From assembly GCF_002224285.1 (NCBI RefSeq), contig NZ_CP022436.1, forward strand, positions 2,108,001 to 2,172,000: a stretch of 64,000 nt of DNA, read 5' to 3'. Position numbers and translations under genes: made by a program. Under the pieces are notes generated by a model. That model saw only the letters and a list, made by a program, of their open reading frames with translations, made no database searches and was not told where the DNA came from. The first letter of the stretch is position 1. Each line of letters begins with the position of its first letter. Origin of the DNA: Arthrobacter sp. YN. GTDB taxonomy: Bacteria; Actinomycetota; Actinomycetes; Actinomycetales; Micrococcaceae. Below are positions 58,228 through 64,000 of this stretch, piece by piece.

Positions 58228-59643
58228 ATGCCTATCGAGTGTGACCTTAACGGTTGGTGGCCGCCCGGCTGCGGGCTGGTTTCTCAAGCGAACGACGGCG
58301 TCCAAGGTTCCATCACCTCAATCTTCGCCAACGTCCTTCAGAACATCGCCTCATGGATGTGGGGGTTCATCACTGGGGCCTTCAGCGTTTCCGAAGTCGA
58401 CGATTCGCAGTGGGCGGCCATTGGCGGACTAACTAACTGGTGGGTCATCGTGATGATGACTCCGCTGGTGGTTGTGATGATCCTTCAACTCCTCTCCGGA
58501 CTGATCAGCCAGCAACCACGCCGACTGATTAGGGCGCTGGTCGGGGGAGCAGCAGCGGTACCTTTGGTTGCCGCAGCGGTCTACCTTGTGCAGCAGCTCA
58601 CCCGAGTGACTGACTCTGCTTCGACCGCTCTTCTGGAGTCCATCGGGACAGATCCGTATGTCGTTTTCATGCGACTCTTCGGCTTCGAGCGAGCTCCCGA
58701 AGGCTCCGAGCGCGAATGGAACGTCATCTCCCTGGCGCCAGGCAATCAAGGCGGAGCCGTCGGCGGCGCGATAGTGACAGTGATGGCAGTCATCGTCGTG
58801 TGGATCCTGGCGTTCATCCTCATGTGCTCGATGATCTTTAGGACGTTCGCCCTCGCCGTCCTGGCGGCCGTCGCACCGGTCGCCCTCATGATGATGCCCT
58901 GGGAGAAGTCAAAGGCCTGGGCCGGACGATGGTGCGAAGTCGTCGTCGCGCTTTTGCTGGCGAAACCGCTGGCCGCGACGGTTCTTGCAGCGGCGATCAA
59001 ACTGTTTGCGGATTCGACGTCCTTTGCGGGTTTGGCTGCCGGCACTGTCGGCATGGTTCTTGCCTGCGGAGCACCATTGATGGCGCTGAGGCTAGTGAGT
59101 TTTGCCGGTGGCGAACTCGCAGCGGCGGCCCAAACGGCTGGCGGCGGCCACGTTCTTGCTCGCAGTAGCAGCGTCGTCTCCAGGCAGTTCAGCCGACAAC
59201 TCGGTGGCATGACGATTGCATCAATGTTGGGCAGATCGTCACTAGCTCGCCCAATCACCTCAAGTCGCAGAGACGTCCCCACGCGCGTACTGGCACCTTC
59301 ACTGCCCCTGCCGCGCAGCCTGACGAGCACCACGCCGATACTCACCTCAGGTGAAGGTGCTTCGGCATCGTACGGAGCAAACTCTGCCCGCGGAGGCGCC
59401 GCAAGGAAGGACGACGTGGTGAGTGGAGAAGTCGTCACCGAACAGAGTAAGCAAGCGTCGTCTGCGAGACCTTCGCCGATAGGCCGGAAACCGGCGGCCG
59501 GACCGCCAAAGGCAAACCCGCCCACGTCCCCTCGGCAGCCCGAAATGCGAAGTCCCGGTAGCGCGCTGCCCGCATCCCAATTGCCGCCCATCAGGCCCAA
59601 GGCTTCTGAGGGGCACTTCCCTCCGGAGAAACCCCATGACTGA
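58228..59643 (+). CDS. VirB6/TrbL-like conjugation membrane protein
   Basis: A 471-residue protein. Hydrophobic helices lie around residues 70-95, 105-130, 175-205, 210-230, 240-260 and 270-290 (for example WWVIVMMTPLVVVMILQLLSG and AVLAAVAPVALMMMP). A roughly 170-residue Ser/Pro-rich hydrophilic tail follows. VirB6-type proteins form the inner-membrane channel of type IV secretion. The stop overlaps the SCO6880-like gene by eight bases. Confidence 0.8.
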   Translation: MPIECDLNGWWPPGCGLVSQANDGVQGSITSIFANVLQNIASWMWGFITGAFSVSEVDDSQWAAIGGLTNWWVIVMMTPLVVVMILQLLSGLISQQPRRLIRALVGGAAAVPLVAAAVYLVQQLTRVTDSASTALLESIGTDPYVVFMRLFGFERAPEGSEREWNVISLAPGNQGGAVGGAIVTVMAVIVVWILAFILMCSMIFRTFALAVLAAVAPVALMMMPWEKSKAWAGRWCEVVVALLLAKPLAATVLAAAIKLFADSTSFAGLAAGTVGMVLACGAPLMALRLVSFAGGELAAAAQTAGGGHVLARSSSVVSRQFSRQLGGMTIASMLGRSSLARPITSSRRDVPTRVLAPSLPLPRSLTSTTPILTSGEGASASYGANSARGGAARKDDVVSGEVVTEQSKQASSARPSPIGRKPAAGPPKANPPTSPRQPEMRSPGSALPASQLPPIRPKASEGHFPPEKPHD

Positions 59644-61126
59644 AGATACGCGCGCCCTTGAAGCCGTCAAATTTCCCCGGTATGAGCGCCGTGGCATTTT
59701 CATGGGGTTGAAGTGGTACCAGCTTGTGTTGCTGGCCCTCGGCATCCTGACCGCAATTATTGCCTCTGCGACGGGAGGCCCGGTCGGATTGACGACGATG
59801 AGTCCCATCTGGCTGCTGCTCATGCTCATGGGGGTGCTCCAACACGCTCGCATCCCGTATCCCATCTGGGTCAGCCTCATCACGCTGTTCTTCGTGCGTT
59901 TGATTTTGGGCCAGACGCGATACCTCGCCCGCCCCGAGAAGGCGTTGAAAGCGGGGAAGCTTGCGCTGCCAGGTGGACTTGGCAGCCTCAAACTCCAGAT
60001 GACCCGACGAGGGGAGTGCTTCATCGTTGACCCTCAGGGCAAGGAAGTAACGGTCGTCTTGCGTTGTACTACCAGGTCATTCGCTCTCCTCGACGACGAT
60101 GACAAAGCTTGGGCTGCCCAGGCATGGTCGCGGGTGCAAGCCGGACTCGCCCAACGCTCGGACATAGCAAGAATCGCCGTTCAGGATTACACGGTTCCGT
60201 ACCCTTCGTCGGCTCTTCAGGACTTCTACGACCACACCATCGTGCGAAATGGTGGACGACCGGGCGGCAATTCGTGGGGTGAGTTGGCGTACCAGGACTT
60301 GATAGCCGCTGCTGGATCCGCCATGAGTCACGACGTGTTGTTGTCCGTTGTTGTGGATACCGCCAAGTCGAGGAGGCGCATCAAAGAGTCCGGCGGCGGC
60401 GTAGGCGGACTCGAACGTGTTCTGCGCTTGGAAGTACAGGCAATCACTACATCATTGGCAACTCATGGAGTGCGGGTGGACGAGTGGCTTTCGGAGTCCC
60501 GACTACTTGAGGTGTTCAGAGGTTCGTTTGATCCTGAAACGGTCTCCCGAGGGTCGGTGATGAATGACAGCGAGCCGCAGGTTGCCCAGCCGAGCGAGCA
60601 ACGACGATTGAGTTCGAGTCCAATGGCCCTCGAGGAGCACTGGACCTACCTACGAACGGACTCAGGATTCCATCAGACCTTCTGGGTCGCAGAGTGGCCG
60701 CGGCAGAAGGTGTTTCCCGGCTTCCTGCACCCATTGGTTTACGTCGGCGACTTCCGGCACACAGTGACGCAGGTGATTCGGGCTGTCCCCACCCTGGAGG
60801 CGCTGCGGGACATCCGATCGGCTCAGGAAGCCCACGAAACACGCCGCAGGATCAACGCCCGGTTCGACCGGCCCACGACGAGGGAGCAGCGAGCCGAGGA
60901 AGAAGAAGTATCTCAACGGGAAGAAGAGATCGTCGCCGGTCATGGCGATGTTCGTCCGACTGCATTCGTGACGATTACCGCAGCGTCCTTGGAGGATCTG
61001 GCCCGACACCGCCACGAGCTCGAGTCCGCAGCAGCCGGTGCGTTCGTTGAACTTCGATTGCTCGCCGGGCAACAGTGGGCAGCCTTCATTGCGGGCGGAC
61101 TGCCTCTGGGAAGGGGATTGCGATGA
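59636..61126 (+). CDS. SCO6880-family type IV secretion protein
   Basis: A 496-residue protein with a PrgI-like start: VKFPRYERRGIFMGLKWYQLVLLALG, two helices (residues 25-45 and 55-85), then FFVRLILGQTRYLARPEKA. A soluble domain resembling the N-terminal part of VirB4 continues to the end (ALLDDDDKAWAAQAWSRVQAGLAQRSDIARI, VTITAASLEDLARHRHELESAAAGA). The SCO6880 family is found before the VirB4-like ATPase in Streptomyces and Arthrobacter conjugative elements and probably forms the split N-terminus of VirB4. The stop overlaps the ATPase start. Confidence 0.85.
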   Translation: MTEDTRALEAVKFPRYERRGIFMGLKWYQLVLLALGILTAIIASATGGPVGLTTMSPIWLLLMLMGVLQHARIPYPIWVSLITLFFVRLILGQTRYLARPEKALKAGKLALPGGLGSLKLQMTRRGECFIVDPQGKEVTVVLRCTTRSFALLDDDDKAWAAQAWSRVQAGLAQRSDIARIAVQDYTVPYPSSALQDFYDHTIVRNGGRPGGNSWGELAYQDLIAAAGSAMSHDVLLSVVVDTAKSRRRIKESGGGVGGLERVLRLEVQAITTSLATHGVRVDEWLSESRLLEVFRGSFDPETVSRGSVMNDSEPQVAQPSEQRRLSSSPMALEEHWTYLRTDSGFHQTFWVAEWPRQKVFPGFLHPLVYVGDFRHTVTQVIRAVPTLEALRDIRSAQEAHETRRRINARFDRPTTREQRAEEEEVSQREEEIVAGHGDVRPTAFVTITAASLEDLARHRHELESAAAGAFVELRLLAGQQWAAFIAGGLPLGRGLR

Positions 61127-62583
61127 GCCTCAAGAACCAAGAGGTGACATATACGCCGTCGGGCACTCGCGCCGAACGCAAGAGTCTCCGAAGGGTGGCA
61201 ACGGCTGAATCATTGCCACAGAAGCGCAAACTCGGCCAGCGGATCGACGAAGCCTTGGAACGGCGCGGGGACCGCGAGCGCCTTGTCGGCGATTGGGGGA
61301 GCAGGGAACAGCAGTCACTATGGGGACCACATAGACTGCGACCGGCACCTCATCGAGCCTCGACCATGACCTTCGCGGCGGCCTACCCCTTCATCACGGA
61401 GTCAGGACTTGGCCACGAGGGAACCTACATAGGAACTGACGTCTTCGGATCGGGAGCCTTTTCCTACGATCCGTGGATCTTGTACGACAAGGGAATCATC
61501 AGCGGTCCTTCGATCGTCGTGATTGGAACGGTGGGCACCGGCAAGTCGATGTGTGGGAAGTCCCTGGTTGCCCGATCTATAACGTTGGGACGGAAAGCGG
61601 CAGTTGCGTCGGATCCCAAAGGCGAATGGGTGGCGGTGGCTAAGGCAGTTGGCGGCAGGGTCATTTCCGTTGGCCCAGGGCGCACGGCACGTGTGAACCC
61701 TCTGGATGCAGGTTCGCGGCCGAGTTCACTGTCGGACACCCAGTGGAAGGCTGTCGTCCGGCAGCGGCGTCGGCAACTGATAGTGGCTTTGGTGTCGCTT
61801 ATGCGCCAGGGCACTCCGTTGCATCCTGTTGAGCACACCGCTCTCGACATGGCCCTCATGGAAACTACCGCCGAAAACTCGACGCCGACGCTTCCTATGG
61901 TGCTGGACCACCTCTTGAGTCCTTCGGCGGAAACGCTCGCCCTTGTTGGTCAGGATGGCGGAGCGGCAGTCAGCCACTCGCTGCGGCGCACAGTCTCGGG
62001 CGACTTAGAAGGTATGTTCGATGCTCCATCCACAGTGGCCTTCGACGCCGATGCGCCAATGATGGTCATGGACACGTCCGCGCTCATCGGTGCGTCCGAG
62101 CAGGCGTTGTCTCTCGCGGCGGCCTGCAGTGCCACCTGGTTGGAGGCGGCAGTAACAAATCCCGACGGCGGCAAGCGGCTTGTGGTGTACGACGAAGGTT
62201 GGCGGATGCTCGCCGATCCCTACATGTTGGCCAAGATGAGCGAGCAATGGCGGCTCGCGCGAACCTACGGGATTGCCAACCTCCTCATCATGCACAAGGT
62301 GGCTGACCTTAATGAGATTGGAGACAGCACGAGTGGGCACCGTCAGAAAGCCCTAGGGCTGCTGACGGAAGCAGACACGCGCATCATCTACCGCCAGAAG
62401 CATGACGCCATGCGCCTGACTAAAGAAGCTCTAGGTCTCACGGAGGCCGAGTGCGAGCACGTTGAGAACCTGCCCAAGGGCGTCGGGCTCTGGAAGGTTG
62501 GAAACCGATCCTTCATTGTCGCGAACAGAGTGACCACGGACGAGCTGGAAGTTTTTGGCACCGATGACCGGATGCACCTGTGA
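61123..62583 (+). CDS. VirB4-like conjugation ATPase
   Basis: 486 residues from ATG 61123, overlapping the upstream TGA. Walker A GTVGTGKSM lies at 135-143 and Walker B KRLVVYDEGWRML near 350. VASDPKGEWVAVAKAVGG follows the P-loop and RIIYRQKHDAMRLTKEALGLTEAE lies near the C terminus, as in VirB4 proteins. It powers assembly and transport of the secretion channel. An upstream in-frame start at 61075 would lie inside the previous gene and is rejected. The stop overlaps the GTG of the coupling protein. Confidence 0.9.
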   Translation: MSLKNQEVTYTPSGTRAERKSLRRVATAESLPQKRKLGQRIDEALERRGDRERLVGDWGSREQQSLWGPHRLRPAPHRASTMTFAAAYPFITESGLGHEGTYIGTDVFGSGAFSYDPWILYDKGIISGPSIVVIGTVGTGKSMCGKSLVARSITLGRKAAVASDPKGEWVAVAKAVGGRVISVGPGRTARVNPLDAGSRPSSLSDTQWKAVVRQRRRQLIVALVSLMRQGTPLHPVEHTALDMALMETTAENSTPTLPMVLDHLLSPSAETLALVGQDGGAAVSHSLRRTVSGDLEGMFDAPSTVAFDADAPMMVMDTSALIGASEQALSLAAACSATWLEAAVTNPDGGKRLVVYDEGWRMLADPYMLAKMSEQWRLARTYGIANLLIMHKVADLNEIGDSTSGHRQKALGLLTEADTRIIYRQKHDAMRLTKEALGLTEAECEHVENLPKGVGLWKVGNRSFIVANRVTTDELEVFGTDDRMHL

Positions 62584-64000
62584 GGACGAGGCCGGGTAGC
62601 AGCAGTCCTCTGGTCTCCGCGGGACTCTGGGCGTTGACCGGCTACGTGGCCTTCTGCCTGTTGGTCCAAGCAGGCGCTCATCTTGTCGGCAGTGGGAACT
62701 GCGGCGGTAGGCCGCCGTCGTTCTTCAACCCCGCTGCCGGCGTTGGCTTGTTTGCTGGCCGTAAGGACTGGATTGTTGGTACTTCCAGCGGTTGTGCCAT
62801 AGACGTTGGCGCCATCTGGTGGATTGTAGGTACTGTTCTCACGTTGCTTGCGGCGCTCGCAGTCGCGGCGGCCTTCGCATGGAGAACCTGGAAACAGTCC
62901 GGTGCGTGGCTACGTCAAGACATCCTCGGCAGGGATGGGGTGGCTGGCCGGGCAGAGATACTTCGGGACTTCGGAGCCAGAGCCGTTCGCAAGCGTGGGC
63001 AATACACGCGACCAGGTCTTAGCAAACCGAGCATTCACGATGTGTCGTGGACGCTGGGGCGGTCCCGAGGAGTGACTATCCATGTTTCCACCGAGGAGTC
63101 GATGGTCATTCAGGGGGCTCCTCGGTCGGGCAAGGGCCTATATGTGGTCATCAACGCGATTCTCGACGCACCCGGTGCCGTTGTCACTACATCCACGCGA
63201 GCCGACAATCTGGTGGTCACGATGCGAGCGCGAATGTCGGATGGGCGGCCAGTGACAGTCTTTGACCCTCAGGGCATGTCAGGTCTGCCATCGACTCTGC
63301 GCTGGTCGCCGGTACGTGGTTGCGGTGACCCGGACATCGCTACCCGACGGGCACTCGTCATCACCGCAGACACCGAGATGAAGGGCGAGAATGCAGCGTG
63401 GCAAAAGCGCTCGCTGATCGTGCTGCAGTGCCTACTGCATGCGGCCGCACTGTCAGGTGAGGGCATAGCAGCATTCCGCAGATGGTCGTCCAGCCCAGTG
63501 TTGGCCAGGGAAGCGCTGGACATTCTGGGGCGCCACGGCGCGGCGCTGGGGTGGCAGGCAGATCTGATGGGGATCTTGGAAGACGACCCACGGAACACGT
63601 CAAACTCTTGGATTGGCGTCTCAGCCGCCGTGGCCCCTCTCTCATCACCGAGGGTTTTGGCGGCACTGGACCCACAGGACGAAGCTCAAGAGTTTGATCC
63701 CAAGGACTTCATCAAGCAACGGGGGACTCTCTACCTCATTGGCACTCGCTCTGGAGCTGCGGCCGCTGGCCCTTACCTGTCGGCTCTGATCGACGACATC
63801 GATAACGCTGCGCGTGAGCTGGCCTTTGTCTCACCTGGAGGCCGACTTGATCCACCCCTCTCCCTGATCTTGGACGAGATAGCGAATCTGTCGCCGTGGC
63901 CCGGTCTGCCAGTGGTCCTCTCTGATGGTGGAGGTATCGGCATCTCTACGCTCGTGGTCCTGCAATCCCTTTCGCAGGCACGGAGTGGATGGTCAATAGA
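62580..64000 (+). CDS. TraG/VirD4-type coupling protein, 3' end outside window
   Basis: The frame opens at GTG 62580 (GTGA overlap) and runs past the right edge, with 473 codons visible. Two N-terminal helices (VSAGLWALTGYVAFCLLVQAGAHLVG and IWWIVGTVLTLLAALAVAAAFAW) precede the ATPase domain, which has Walker A GAPRSGKG (about residues 179-186) and Walker B LSLILDEIANL. Coupling proteins bring the relaxase-DNA complex to the secretion channel. A relaxase gene is therefore expected to the right. Confidence 0.88.
   Translation, partial: MRTRPGSSSPLVSAGLWALTGYVAFCLLVQAGAHLVGSGNCGGRPPSFFNPAAGVGLFAGRKDWIVGTSSGCAIDVGAIWWIVGTVLTLLAALAVAAAFAWRTWKQSGAWLRQDILGRDGVAGRAEILRDFGARAVRKRGQYTRPGLSKPSIHDVSWTLGRSRGVTIHVSTEESMVIQGAPRSGKGLYVVINAILDAPGAVVTTSTRADNLVVTMRARMSDGRPVTVFDPQGMSGLPSTLRWSPVRGCGDPDIATRRALVITADTEMKGENAAWQKRSLIVLQCLLHAAALSGEGIAAFRRWSSSPVLAREALDILGRHGAALGWQADLMGILEDDPRNTSNSWIGVSAAVAPLSSPRVLAALDPQDEAQEFDPKDFIKQRGTLYLIGTRSGAAAAGPYLSALIDDIDNAARELAFVSPGGRLDPPLSLILDEIANLSPWPGLPVVLSDGGGIGISTLVVLQSLSQARSGWSI

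Larger units (their letters stand above)
25709..64000 (+). mobile_element. Integrative conjugative element inserted at tRNA-Leu, right end outside window
   Basis: A tyrosine integrase next to the tRNA 3' end, an excisionase-like gene, ICE-type regulators and a type IV secretion module (NlpC/P60 hydrolase, VirB6-like, SCO6880-like, VirB4-like and coupling protein) together define an ICE. The sequence is visibly more AT-rich than the core, most strongly at 53.8-57.1 kb. No second copy of the tRNA 3' end and no relaxase gene were seen, so the element should continue past 64 kb. Cargo includes antiphage systems at 28.5-32.6, 47.8-52.5 and 54.1-57.1 kb. Confidence 0.85.

Overview
The window is high-GC actinobacterial DNA that falls into two parts. 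Gene content and order (riboflavin, histidine and tryptophan operons, lgt, gltBD, pyk, an ANTAR response regulator, TIGR02234 and HGxxPAAW proteins, a mycothiol-type TIGR03085 protein) suggest Micrococcaceae, most likely Arthrobacter or Paenarthrobacter. This assignment is inferred from content, not from a database match.

Core chromosome (1 to about 25.7 kb): the 3' part of rsmB, then rpe, and an FMN-riboswitch-controlled riboflavin operon with a RibM/PnuX-like transporter and ribD, ribE, ribB, ribA and ribH. It continues with hisE-hisG-hisF, a minus-strand TIGR03085 gene, hisI-trpE-TIGR02234-HGxxPAAW-trpC-trpB-trpA, lgt, gltB-gltD, pyk, a minus-strand pdtaR-like gene and tRNA-Leu(CAA). Two core genes (TIGR03085 and gltB) carry single-base frameshifts. 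In each, a G/C run has four bases where the reading frame demands five, which may be an assembly error.

Integrated element (about 25.7 kb to beyond the right edge): a tyrosine integrase sits next to the tRNA-Leu 3' end. It is followed by an excisionase-like gene, a protein with a canonical HEPN RNase motif and a 1370-residue Cap4/DUF4297-STAND protein that looks like an Avs-type antiphage sensor. Next come decayed genes and a regulatory block: an ImmA-like peptidase, a membrane protein, two EspR-like regulators, an alpha/beta hydrolase and two winged-helix regulators. A conjugation module begins at 38.8 kb (sigma-like factor, anchored protein, NlpC/P60 hydrolase) and resumes at 57.9 kb (small membrane protein, VirB6-like, SCO6880-like, VirB4-like ATPase, coupling protein cut by the window end). 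I read this as an integrative conjugative element. No relaxase is visible.

The conjugation module is interrupted from 41.6 to 57.9 kb by cargo. This holds a 1161-residue protein of unknown function, a DUF3223/DCL-family protein, a complete QatABCD antiphage operon and a DUF4297-HerA antiphage pair. The two known systems are built as parallel cassettes. Each has the same small gene family upstream (decayed before Qat, intact before DUF4297-HerA) and the same convergent helix-turn-helix gene downstream (broken after Qat, intact after HerA), inside diverged direct repeats of about 430 bp. The cassette architecture, the interrupted transfer operon, the uncharacterised large protein and the HEPN protein are the most interesting parts of the window.
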